Shown: positions 14,373 to 21,609 of the stretch, piece after piece
How the letters are laid out: the number at the start of each line of letters is the position of its first letter
Numbering within the stretch: the first letter of the stretch is position 1
Source of the DNA: SBAX01 sp964646605
Lineage (GTDB): Bacteria; Planctomycetota; Phycisphaerae; UBA1845
DNA: 26,892 nt
Assembly: GCA_964646605.1 (NCBI GenBank)
Contig: CAZYEX010000057.1
Location: 1-26,892, forward strand
Direction of reading: 5' to 3'
The notes under the pieces: model-generated
Told to the model about the DNA's origin: nothing
What the model saw: the letters and a program-made list of their open reading frames with translations, nothing else
The model's database searches: none
Position numbers and translations under genes: made by a program

Positions 14373-14386
14373 CTGTATAGACAGAA
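14371..14386. promoter_or_regulatory. Palindromic operator candidate overlapping the -10 and start site
   Basis: TTCTGTATAGACAGAA has perfect 6-base inverted arms (TTCTGT and ACAGAA) around ATAG. It overlaps the last bases of the -10 and the predicted transcription start. A protein bound here would block RNA polymerase. The likely ligand is the product of the gene that follows, which would make it autoregulatory; that is inference. Confidence 0.65.
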
Positions 14387-14401
14387 CTAGGAGAAACGTC
14401 C

Positions 14402-14932
14402 GTGCCAGCCGCCCAATCCATCACCCAGGCCTTCATCCTCCACTGGGGGGAGATGGGAACCCGGTGGGGAATTAACCGAACCGTGGCACAAATTCACGCA
14501 TTGTTGTATTTATCTCCGCAGCCGCTCCCCGCCGACGAGATCGCCGCGGCCCTTTTCGTCGCCCGATCCAACGTCAGCAACAGCCTTCACGAACTCCAGG
14601 CCTGGGGCATTGTCCGCCTGGCCCACGTGATGGGTGATCGCCGTGACCACTACGAGTCCATGAAGGACGTCTGGGAGATGTTCCAAATCATCCTCGACGA
14701 GCGTAAGAAACGCGAGATCGACCCCACGCTCCAGGTACTGCGGCAGCTTACCGCCGACGCCAAGAAGGGCGCCGGCGACCCGTACGTGCATGAGCGCCTG
14801 AAGGGCATGCTCGGCTTTTTCGAGACCATGACCGGCTGGTATGCGCACATTCGTCGCATGCCCGCCGGATCGCTCCTGAAGTTCGTGAAGATGGGAGACC
14901 GGATCAAGCAGTTCCTGGGCGGTGCTTCGTAG
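14402..14932 (+). CDS. GbsR/MarR-type winged-helix transcription regulator
   Basis: This probable dimeric DNA-binding repressor has 176 residues. The N-terminal HWGEMGTRWGINRTVAQIHALLYL and the winged-helix core (PLPADEIAAALFVARSNVSNSLHELQAWGIV then HVMGDRRDHYES) are characteristic of the GbsR branch of the MarR superfamily. Family members respond to choline or to unknown signals. The C-terminal 80 residues are helical and probably dimerise or sense a ligand. Start GTG 14402 has AGGAG (14389-14393) at 8 bases. The strong promoter and palindrome upstream suggest self-repression. The small membrane protein downstream (38-base gap) is the likely co-regulated target. Confidence 0.87.
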   Translation: MPAAQSITQAFILHWGEMGTRWGINRTVAQIHALLYLSPQPLPADEIAAALFVARSNVSNSLHELQAWGIVRLAHVMGDRRDHYESMKDVWEMFQIILDERKKREIDPTLQVLRQLTADAKKGAGDPYVHERLKGMLGFFETMTGWYAHIRRMPAGSLLKFVKMGDRIKQFLGGAS

Positions 14933-14970
14933 CGCCGCCGCCGGGAATGCGTTGCGAAAGGAGGTCCACG

Positions 14971-15402
14971 ATGATTCCCCTTTGGACGTACCTTCTGTAT
15001 CTGACCGCGAGCATCGCCATGACGGGTTGGGTCGCACACACTTTGCACAAGAACGGGCGCGTCTTCCTGGTCGACGCGTTCCGCGGGCGCGAGGTCCTGG
15101 CCGACTCCGTCAATCACCTTCTAGTCGTCGGCTTCTACCTCATCAACATCGGGTTCGTGACCTTGGCCTTGAAGGACAACGACAAGCCCCGCGACGCGGT
15201 GCAAGCCCTCGAGCTCTTCAGCACCAAGATCGGCCTCGTCCTGCTGGTGCTTGGCGCGATGCACTTTTTCAACATGGCCGTTTTCTCTCAGGTGCGAAAA
15301 CGCGGCATGGGTGAGGCGACGGGCGTCCCGACCCCGACTCCCGTCGTCGCCGCGCCCGCCGGATTCGTCCCCGCGGCGCCATGCTGCGACGGCCCGCGCT
15401 AA
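14971..15402 (+). CDS. Small three-helix integral membrane protein
   Basis: The product has 143 residues and I know no function for it. Three hydrophobic segments lie at about residues 4-26 (LWTYLLYLTASIAMTGWVA), 47-67 (HLLVVGFYLINIGFVTLAL) and 85-106 (GLVLLVLGAMHFFNMAVF). A proline/alanine-rich tail with a terminal Cys-Cys pair follows. Start ATG 14971 is well supported by AAAGGAGG, 6 bases upstream. An upstream in-frame ATG (14947) would add eight residues before the ribosome-binding site. It follows the GbsR-type regulator closely and is probably in the same transcript and under its control. Confidence 0.8.
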   Translation: MIPLWTYLLYLTASIAMTGWVAHTLHKNGRVFLVDAFRGREVLADSVNHLLVVGFYLINIGFVTLALKDNDKPRDAVQALELFSTKIGLVLLVLGAMHFFNMAVFSQVRKRGMGEATGVPTPTPVVAAPAGFVPAAPCCDGPR

Positions 15403-15418
15403 CATCGTCTCCCCTTGA

Positions 15419-15443
15419 CCCCTCTCCCTCGCAGGGAGAGGGG
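15419..15443. repeat. Perfect 11-bp hairpin (C-rich/G-rich), REP-like
   Basis: CCCCTCTCCCT, loop CGC, AGGGAGAGGGG. The sequence and its right flank (CGGGGGTGAAGG) resemble a C/T-rich palindrome dispersed in many unrelated bacterial genomes (from memory). There is no T run, so a terminator role is doubtful, although the position between two genes would suit one. Confidence 0.75.
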
Positions 15444-15485
15444 CGGGGGTGAAGGTACTTGGGACAAGCCGGACGGAGCAGTTTC

Positions 15486-16892
15486 GTGACCACCATGATC
15501 CAAGGTCGCTCGTTTTGGGATGTCCGAGGCCGCCTCGACCGCGCTCCGTTTGTGGCCTTGGGCGTGAGCCTGGTCCTCGCAAAGTTCACCATCGATTCGT
15601 TGGTCGCCCTCCTGGTGTTCGGCAGGGGTTGGTCGCCTTTCAACTACTGGCCCTCCGCCCAAGCGGGACTCTGGCTCAACCTCACCCGCGAGGACCACAC
15701 CTTCGCCGTCGTCATGCTGAGCCTGACCCTGCCTTTCGTGTGGATCGGGGTCGCCCTGACCGTGCAGCGGCTCCGCGCCGCCGCACTCCCCTTGTGGCTC
15801 AGTTTCCTGTTCTTCGCCCCCGTGGTGAACTTCCTGTTTTTCGCCCTCCTCGCCGCGATCCCCTCCCGCCATGACGCCGACGAAACCCCGATGGCGGAGA
15901 CGGAGTCCTTCCCCGGACCAACTTGGGCCGCCCGCTCCGGTGTATCGGCTGCCGTCACCGTCCCGCTCGGATGGATCCTTGTCTACTTCAATACCATGGC
16001 GCTCGGTGTGTACGGCCTCGGACTGTTCGTAGCCCTACCCTTCTCTCTCGGTGCGGTCGCCGCCCTCGTGTACGGGCGCGGCGGCGTCCCCACGCGGAAC
16101 GGCTGCGTCGCAGCAGCCTTGCAGAACGTCAGCCTCGTCGCGGCGGCGCTGTTCCTGACGAGTTTGGAAGGAGTGCTCTGTCTGCTCATGGCCGCGCCCA
16201 TCTGGCTGGTGTGCGCCGCACTCGGCGGGGTCGTCGGGCATTGTGTCGTCTCCCACGCACGGAACCAGCGCCGCGCCGCCATCCTGGCCGCCGTGTTGCT
16301 CATCACCCTTCCGGCATTGCTCGGCGCTGAGTTCCTCACCGCGCCCGATCCGCCCACCTACGTCGTGCGATCCGCGGTGGAAATTGACGCCCCTCCGAGC
16401 GCCGTCTGGCCCAACGTCGTCTCCTTCCCCGACCTTCCCGACCCTGCCCAATGGCTGTTTCGGACGGGCCTCGCATTTCCCCTTGGCGCCGCCATCGACG
16501 GTCAAGGTTCTGGGGCCGTACGTCGTTGCCGGTTTTCCACTGGAGACTTCCTCGAGCCCATTCGCATCTGGGATCAGCCACAACTTCTCGCGTTCGACGT
16601 CATCCAGAACCCGCCGCCGATGCGCGAGTGGTCATGGTTCGACGAAATCCACCCGCCGCATCTTCACGGCTTTCTAGTTTCCCAGGCCGGCGAGTTCCGG
16701 CTCGTGGCCCTACCCGGCGATCGGACGCGCCTCGAGGGCGCGACTTGGTACCGTCACGGCATGTGGCCGGCCGCCTACTGGCGGCTTTGGTCGGATGCCT
16801 TCATCCACACCATACACCTCCGCGTCCTACACCATGTACGCAACCTTAGCGAAGCCCAACCACCAGCCGTTCCACCGCCTGGACCGGGCTGA
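15486..16892 (+). CDS. DUF805-like membrane domain fused to a C-terminal SRPBCC-like domain
   Basis: The 468-residue product combines two units. Residues about 1-130 resemble DUF805 (FWDVRGRLDRAPFVALG, VWIGVALTVQRLRAAALPLW) with three or four hydrophobic helices. More membrane segments follow to about residue 285. Residues about 290-455 look like a soluble SRPBCC (START/polyketide-cyclase) domain: RSAVEIDAPPSAVWPNVVSF, FDVIQNPPPMREWSWFDE, DRTRLEGATWYRHGMWPAAYW. The domain probably faces one side of the membrane and binds a hydrophobic ligand; no substrate can be named. GTG 15486 is chosen because GGAG (15475-15478) is 7 bases upstream. ATG 15498 is a second possibility. It seems to be a lone gene, convergent with the minus-strand operon. 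Confidence 0.72.
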   Translation: MTTMIQGRSFWDVRGRLDRAPFVALGVSLVLAKFTIDSLVALLVFGRGWSPFNYWPSAQAGLWLNLTREDHTFAVVMLSLTLPFVWIGVALTVQRLRAAALPLWLSFLFFAPVVNFLFFALLAAIPSRHDADETPMAETESFPGPTWAARSGVSAAVTVPLGWILVYFNTMALGVYGLGLFVALPFSLGAVAALVYGRGGVPTRNGCVAAALQNVSLVAAALFLTSLEGVLCLLMAAPIWLVCAALGGVVGHCVVSHARNQRRAAILAAVLLITLPALLGAEFLTAPDPPTYVVRSAVEIDAPPSAVWPNVVSFPDLPDPAQWLFRTGLAFPLGAAIDGQGSGAVRRCRFSTGDFLEPIRIWDQPQLLAFDVIQNPPPMREWSWFDEIHPPHLHGFLVSQAGEFRLVALPGDRTRLEGATWYRHGMWPAAYWRLWSDAFIHTIHLRVLHHVRNLSEAQPPAVPPPGPG

Positions 16893-16914
16893 TCGGTGCC
16901 GCCAGCCCCGACGA

Positions 16915-16943
16915 CCGATCACCCCCCAAGTTATCCGGGTGGA
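16915..16943. repeat. Dispersed repeat copy 2 (partner at 163-191)
   Basis: This copy contains CACCCCCCAAGTTATCCGGG and matches 163-191 at 27 of 29 positions, in the same orientation. It lies 22 bases after the stop of the DUF805-SRPBCC gene. Confidence 0.8.
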
Positions 16944-17061
16944 CGGCGAACCGCACCGAGGCCATCGCCGCTTGGAAAAAATGCGAGCTGCGGACTGCAG
17001 CCCGCGCGGACAATCGACGGTCGCGAGCGCCGTTGGGTCGGAAATTGAAAAATGTACCACG

Positions 17062-17133
17062 CCAAACGAAGCCATTCTCCCGCGTTTCCAGCCTGAAAAC
17101 GCGGTTGCCGCGCCGAAAAATGGCTTCGTCTGG
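17062..17133. repeat. Nested inverted repeat between convergent genes
   Basis: The outer arms, ACGAAGCCATT (17066-17076) and AATGGCTTCGT (17119-17129), are a perfect 11-bp inverted repeat. It extends to 14 of 15 pairs over 17062-17076 and 17119-17133. Inside lies a second perfect stem, CCGCGTTT (17080-17087) and AAACGCGG (17097-17104), with a 9-base loop. It could be a bidirectional terminator, a small mobile element or a structured RNA. Confidence 0.8.
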
Positions 17134-17203
17134 ATTCGTTTTAGCCGTTCTTGCATCATTCAAACCCATCGCTCCCTTTGGGAGCCTTACGCGGAGGAGG
17201 GTG

Positions 17204-18559
17204 TCACGCGACCTCGAATGCAAACAGCGGCCCAAGGTCGGGAAGCTCGTCGAGGCGCCATGCGCGATCGAGGATTTCGGCGGCGGTCCTGTCGCTGACT
17301 ACGCCCTGGGCCATGCGCCGGAACTTGGCCACCACCTCGTCGTCGCTCATGGGATTGCCCGCGTGCCCGCGCGGAAAGTCGACCCGCTTGCTCACCCTCG
17401 TGCCGTCCGTGCAGGTGATCGTGATGTCATTGGGAATGCCCTGGGGATATCCCTTGTTAAGCTCCGCGTCCTCGACGATCGTCGTCTTGTCCATCAAGTC
17501 GAGGAGCTTGGGGTCGCGCAGACGATGCTCGTCGAATGTCGCCAAGGTGACATCGCCGTCCACCAGCGCCGCGGCGCAGCAATAGAACATGGAATGGTCG
17601 GCCGTCTCCCGCGAGGTCGGTCGCAACTTTTCGGGCTCGCTGCCGATGATGCTCACCGCGGCCTCGAAACTCTTCATATGGATCGACTGGATCGTCTTCC
17701 CCGCCAGTTTGGGCCGCAGTTGCAGGCAGGCGTCGATCGCGGACTGCGAATGATACTCCGCGGGCCAGTACTTGATGTACGTCTTGTCGATCATGAAATC
17801 GCCGTCTCTGCCCAGGACGAGGTTACGCACGCCGGGGATCTGGAGCTGCTTGATGAGCCCCTTGGGTCCCTCGAAGATTTCGTTGGGGCCGGTGAGCCCG
17901 CGACGGGCCAGGTCCGCGGCGAACACCCCGTTGCGGGCGGCGTTGGAAAAGGCGCAGGCCTTCCAATCCGAAATCTGCCCCGTGCGCGTCTGCCGCGTGG
18001 TGATGTTGCACACCCCCGCCAGACCCAGGGCGTGCTCCATCTGATCCTCGTCGAGGTCCCAAAGGCGTGCCGCGGAGATGGCACTGGACAGGGCTCCATA
18101 GGTCACGTGGTCCCATCCCCCCGCGCGGAGGCTGGCCGCGTCGCACAGACGGCACTGAACTTCGTAGGCGAGGACAGTGGACAGGATCAGTTCTTTACCG
18201 CCCTTTCCGGTCTGTTGGGTGACGGCCGCACATGCCGAGATGTTGTCCGAAGGATGCGCCGGTTCGAGACTCAAATACGTGTCGTTGTAATCGAGGTAGC
18301 GTACCATGGCCCCATTGGCGAACGCGGCCAGTTCCGGCAGCGTGCGATGCTTCGTTCCCCACACCGCGGCCTTGGCACTCGGATCGTTCACGGCCATAGC
18401 CTTTTCACGCACGATCTTGGCCGGGTGCGAATGATAAGCACCCAAGGTCGTGGCGATCGAGTCGATCACACGCCGTTTGACCTCGTGAATGGTCTTGGCG
18501 GGCAAGTCCTCGTATCTCAGCGCCTTCGCCCATCGGGCAATTGTTCCCGCAATCGTCAT
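17204..18559 (-). CDS. MmgE/PrpD family protein
   Basis: The family includes 2-methylcitrate dehydratase (methylcitrate cycle), cis-aconitate decarboxylase and iminodisuccinate epimerase. The 451-residue product has the N-terminal helical region (ARWAKALRYEDLPAKTIHEVKRRVIDSIATTLGAY), the conserved HPSDNISACAAV, a GWDHVTYGALSSAISAARLWDLDEDQMEHALGLAG stretch and the C-terminal YHSQSAIDACLQLRPKLAG. The exact substrate cannot be told from the motifs. ATG 18559 overlaps the upstream ORF6N gene stop (ATGA), with GAGG 8 bases before it. It is the last gene of the minus-strand operon and ends against a nested inverted repeat. The etfBA context favours an organic-acid or acyl-CoA catabolic role. Confidence 0.88.
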   Translation of the reverse strand: MTIAGTIARWAKALRYEDLPAKTIHEVKRRVIDSIATTLGAYHSHPAKIVREKAMAVNDPSAKAAVWGTKHRTLPELAAFANGAMVRYLDYNDTYLSLEPAHPSDNISACAAVTQQTGKGGKELILSTVLAYEVQCRLCDAASLRAGGWDHVTYGALSSAISAARLWDLDEDQMEHALGLAGVCNITTRQTRTGQISDWKACAFSNAARNGVFAADLARRGLTGPNEIFEGPKGLIKQLQIPGVRNLVLGRDGDFMIDKTYIKYWPAEYHSQSAIDACLQLRPKLAGKTIQSIHMKSFEAAVSIIGSEPEKLRPTSRETADHSMFYCCAAALVDGDVTLATFDEHRLRDPKLLDLMDKTTIVEDAELNKGYPQGIPNDITITCTDGTRVSKRVDFPRGHAGNPMSDDEVVAKFRRMAQGVVSDRTAAEILDRAWRLDELPDLGPLFAFEVA

Positions 18560-19161
18560 TTTCGTAGCCTCGCTTGGGTTGGTTTGTTCGCGTCCTCACG
18601 TTCGGTATGGAACCCGATCGGTTTCTTCTTGCGTTGCGGCGGGGCCATCAACGCCCGCAGGGCCTCGAATACGACCTTGAACTGTCCGTCGTATCGTCCC
18701 TCCATGGCCTCGAGTTTTCGGGCCAGGTCCTTGTGCGTCGCCAGAATCTCGCGAAGCTTCACGAAGGTGCGCATGATCTCAATGTTGACTCGGACGGCCC
18801 GCTTGCTGTGAAGGACGCTGGAGAGCATGGCCACGCCTTGCTCGGTGAACGCGTACGGTGCGTAGCGTCGCCCGCCCCAGGAACTTGAGGTGCCAAACTG
18901 GGACCTCAAGTTCGTGAATTCCTGGCTCGAAAGCGGGAACATGAAATCGGGGGGGAAGCGGTCGAGATTCCGCTTGACGGCGCGAACGAGAGCTTTGGTG
19001 GCGACGCCATACAGTCCGGCAATCTCGCTGTCGAGAATCACCTTCTCTCCCCGAATCAAGAGAATGGAGCGGATGATGCGTTCGCCGGGGAGGATGGCGG
19101 TGCTTGGCGAGATTCGGCGAACTCGCGGACTGCGGAAAGTAGTCGTGCGCTCTTTCTTCAT
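18556..19161 (-). CDS. ORF6N-domain protein (phage antirepressor/KilA-N-like)
   Basis: ORF6N domains are found in phage and plasmid-borne regulators and in some chromosomal DNA-binding proteins. The 201-residue product carries the signature region at about residues 29-115: IRSILLIRGEKVILDSEIAGLYGVATKALVRAVKRNLDRFP, DFMFPLSSQEFTNLRSQFGTS, RRYAPYAFTEQGVAMLSSVL, then VNIEIMRTFVKLRE. A coiled-coil-like helix and a basic tail (PPQRKKKPIGFHTERED) follow. ATG 19161 overlaps the cupin stop (ATGA), and its own stop overlaps the MmgE/PrpD start (ATGA). A gene of this kind is unusual inside a metabolic operon. It could be a transferred passenger or a local regulator. Confidence 0.88.
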   Translation of the reverse strand: MKKERTTTFRSPRVRRISPSTAILPGERIIRSILLIRGEKVILDSEIAGLYGVATKALVRAVKRNLDRFPPDFMFPLSSQEFTNLRSQFGTSSSWGGRRYAPYAFTEQGVAMLSSVLHSKRAVRVNIEIMRTFVKLREILATHKDLARKLEAMEGRYDGQFKVVFEALRALMAPPQRKKKPIGFHTEREDANKPTQARLRK

Positions 19162-19517
19162 GCGTCGTCTCGATGCACCGTTTGAGGCGAGAACGCCGGG
19201 GTGCAGACGGCCACGTACTCCGCCCCTTCGGGCGTCGAATAGCGCACCCATCCACCGGGATGAGTGACAACCGCTTGTCCCGCACCGACCTCCAACACGC
19301 CGCCGCGATGTTCGACGCGAAGCGAGCCGGACAGAACCACGGTATACTCCGTGAACTCCGGCGTTTGCCCGGGTTCTACCCAACCCGGCGGGCTGGTCAT
19401 CCGCGCGACGCTCACGCCGGACTCGCCGCTGTTCACTCGCCCGACGAACTCCTCGATCCGTTTGGGCTTGTTCCCCGCGCCCTGGATGACCGTCGGCTGG
19501 TCGATCAGCTCGGGCAT
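19158..19517 (-). CDS. Small cupin-domain protein
   Basis: This is a single cupin beta barrel of 119 residues. The two motifs are recognisable: around GWVEPGQTPEFTEYTVVLSGSLRV (a Glu and no paired His, so metal binding is not assured) and VGAGQAVVTHPGGWVRYSTPEGAEYV. It may bind a small carboxylate or act as an isomerase-like accessory; nothing more specific can be read. Start ATG 19517 has GGAG 5 bases upstream and overlaps the end of the iron-sulfur oxidoreductase gene by 13 bases. The stop overlaps the ORF6N gene start. Confidence 0.8.
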   Translation of the reverse strand: MPELIDQPTVIQGAGNKPKRIEEFVGRVNSGESGVSVARMTSPPGWVEPGQTPEFTEYTVVLSGSLRVEHRGGVLEVGAGQAVVTHPGGWVRYSTPEGAEYVAVCTPAFSPQTVHRDDA

Positions 19518-21508
19518 ACCGACTCCAACAGAAGTTCGGCAATGTCCAACTGCGGGACATTTTCCCGGTTCTCGGAGGCCAGTCCGTCGGTTAACATTCG
19601 CATACAGAAGGGACACGCACTGGCCACGATATCGGGACTTGTTTCCAGAAGCTGGCGGGTGCGTGCGATGTTCACCCTTTCCGCACCCGGCTCCTCCTCT
19701 TTGAACATTTGCGCCCCCCCCGCGCCGCAGCACATGCCCCGGTCCCGCGTCGCCGTAGGTTCCAGCACCGTCAGTCCGATGCTCCGCAACGCCTCCCGCG
19801 GCGCATCGTACACCTCGTTGTACCTCCCCAAATAGCAGGAGTCGTGGTAGACGACGCTCTTGTTCAACACTTTGGTTGGTTTCAGTTTTCCACTGGCGAC
19901 CAATTCTCCCAAAAAAGTAGTGTGATGAACGACCCGATAACGCCCGCCGAAGTCAGGATATTCATTCAACAGAGTATTGAAACAGTGGGGGCAACTGGTG
20001 ACGATCGTTTTCTTTTCCGCGCTATAGCCGTTGAGCAGTTCGACATTGGCCTTGGCAAACATCTGAAAAAGGAATTCATTGCCCGCCCGCCGCGCGGGAT
20101 CGCCGGTACACTCCTCTTGACCTCCCAAAATGGCGAAGTCCACTCCGGCGCGCTGCATCAAGGCGGCCGTCGCACGGGTGATCTTCTTCGCCCGCTCGTC
20201 AAAGGAGGGCATACACCCCACCCAAAACAGCACGGGGGCGTCGGGGTGTTCGGCGAGTGTCTTGACGCCCATCCCCTCGGCCCATTTGCCGCGCTCGTCC
20301 GGGGGAAAGCCCCAGGGATTCGCATTGGATTCCAATCCGCGGAAGGCCGACTGCAACTGAGGGGGAAATTCGCTGCGTTCCTGTACCAAGTATCGCCGCA
20401 TATCCACGATCTTGTCGACGAAGCTGATGAACACGGGGCATTCCTGCTCGCACGCCCGACACGTCGTACACGCCCATAAGACTTCCGAGTCGATGACGCC
20501 GTCGACCAAGTCTTTTTGACTGTCTCCATTGGGCGTGCCCGGGGAGGTTAGCGCTGCAGACTGGGAATAGAGGAAGTTACGCAAGTCTACGGTGAAGTGC
20601 TTCGGCGAAAGTTTCTTGCCGGTTTTGGTGGCCGGGCAATGGTCACTGCACCGGCCGCACTCGGTGCAGGTATAGAAGTCCAAAATGGATTTCCAACTGA
20701 ACTGGTTCATGCGGCGGATTCCCAGTGTCTCTTCGCGTTCGAGCTTGCCCTCGATGTCCTCGACGGGCGGCAGGCGACCGGGCGAGGCAAGGCTCTGGAA
20801 ATAGACATTCGGAATGCCGGTGATGATGTGAAAGTGCTTCGAGTAGGGAAGCAGGTTCAGGAAAAGAAGTACAAGGGTGGAATGCGTCCAAAAGCCCAAG
20901 TGGCGAAGCACATCGAGTGTTTCCGACGGCAGTCCATACAACGCCTTCATCACAATGGAGCCGGCCGGCTCGCAGACCAAAAAGACGGAAGCCGAGGGCG
21001 CCTTGCGGGCGATCGAAGCGGCGTCATAGAGAATATCGGCCACCATCATCACCACAATAATGCCGAGAATGATCAAGGCTTCATAGTTCAACGTCAGACG
21101 GCGCAGCCGCAGAATAACGCGAAAGTATACGAACACAAGCGCGGCGGCGAGGACCAACACCGCGAACACGTCCTTGAAGAAGGAGTATGTTTGTCCAAGG
21201 AGAGTGTCAGACCCAAAGAGCCAGAAGGAGAAGGACTCGTCAAATCCGCGCCCCCACAGGATCAGGGATCGAAGAAGCAGGACGATGAATCCGAGGAAGA
21301 TCAGCAAATGGGCCGCCCCGGCGAGTGGATAACGGCGCATGCGCAACTGCGCGATGGCATACTTCCACGTCAGCCGAAGCCGTTCCCTAGGGCGATCAAA
21401 GCGATTGTCGGAAGCGCCGATCCGCAGCAGTCGCCAACGCCGATACATGGAGAAGGCAAAGACGCCCCATCCGGCGGCAAGCAGCAAGGACATGAAGAGA
21501 GGACCCAT
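19505..21508 (-). CDS. Membrane iron-sulfur oxidoreductase, probable ETF:menaquinone oxidoreductase
   Basis: The 667-residue protein fuses a heme-b-type membrane domain to an HdrD-like module. Hydrophobic helices lie at about residues 4-20, 60-80, 108-131, 145-165 and 205-222. Two [4Fe-4S] ferredoxin motifs follow: CTECGRCSDHCP (about 281-292) and CTTCRACEQECP (about 347-358). Then come two CCG-type domains: the first degenerate (VGCMPSF, EECTGDP, CPHC), the second complete (HDSCYLGRYN, CCGAGG, CPFC). This layout is that of the membrane enzymes thought to pass electrons from EtfAB to menaquinone in anaerobes (EMO type). The adjacent etfA and etfB support that reading. ATG 21508 is chosen because GAGGG lies 6 bases upstream; TTG 21529 would add seven residues. 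Quinone binding itself cannot be seen. Confidence 0.88.
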   Translation of the reverse strand: MGPLFMSLLLAAGWGVFAFSMYRRWRLLRIGASDNRFDRPRERLRLTWKYAIAQLRMRRYPLAGAAHLLIFLGFIVLLLRSLILWGRGFDESFSFWLFGSDTLLGQTYSFFKDVFAVLVLAAALVFVYFRVILRLRRLTLNYEALIILGIIVVMMVADILYDAASIARKAPSASVFLVCEPAGSIVMKALYGLPSETLDVLRHLGFWTHSTLVLLFLNLLPYSKHFHIITGIPNVYFQSLASPGRLPPVEDIEGKLEREETLGIRRMNQFSWKSILDFYTCTECGRCSDHCPATKTGKKLSPKHFTVDLRNFLYSQSAALTSPGTPNGDSQKDLVDGVIDSEVLWACTTCRACEQECPVFISFVDKIVDMRRYLVQERSEFPPQLQSAFRGLESNANPWGFPPDERGKWAEGMGVKTLAEHPDAPVLFWVGCMPSFDERAKKITRATAALMQRAGVDFAILGGQEECTGDPARRAGNEFLFQMFAKANVELLNGYSAEKKTIVTSCPHCFNTLLNEYPDFGGRYRVVHHTTFLGELVASGKLKPTKVLNKSVVYHDSCYLGRYNEVYDAPREALRSIGLTVLEPTATRDRGMCCGAGGAQMFKEEEPGAERVNIARTRQLLETSPDIVASACPFCMRMLTDGLASENRENVPQLDIAELLLESVCPS

Positions 21509-21529
21509 CGTACGCCCTCGGCGAGTCAA

Positions 21530-21609
21530 GAATGCTGAATTGAAAATGGTGAATGCGGAACGTCATTTCTCGCGCTTTTCCGCATTCCGCATTCTCCATT
21601 CCGCATTCG
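21530..21609. repeat. Composite heptamer element III (inverted arrays)
   Basis: The left array GAATGCT, GAATTGA, AAATGGT, GAATGCG (21530-21557) is followed by a right array CATTCCG, CATTCTC, CATTCCG, CATTCG (21583-21609). GAATGCGGAA (21551-21560) pairs perfectly with TTCCGCATTC (21578-21587), loop 17 bases. It fills the gap between etfA and the oxidoreductase gene and ends at the base next to the etfA stop codon (21610-21612). Confidence 0.85.

Larger units (their letters stand above)
16893..17203. other. Convergent intergenic region with dispersed repeat and nested inverted repeat
   Basis: No credible gene lies here. It separates two convergent transcripts. It holds the second copy of the dispersed repeat (16915-16943) and a long nested inverted repeat (17062-17133), described separately. 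The remaining sequence shows nothing I recognise. Confidence 0.65.

Noticed and set aside
17033..18811. 592-residue open frame on the plus strand
   Set aside because: It is antisense to the MmgE/PrpD and ORF6N genes. The translation has no family motifs, and the length comes from GC-rich codon structure of the real genes.
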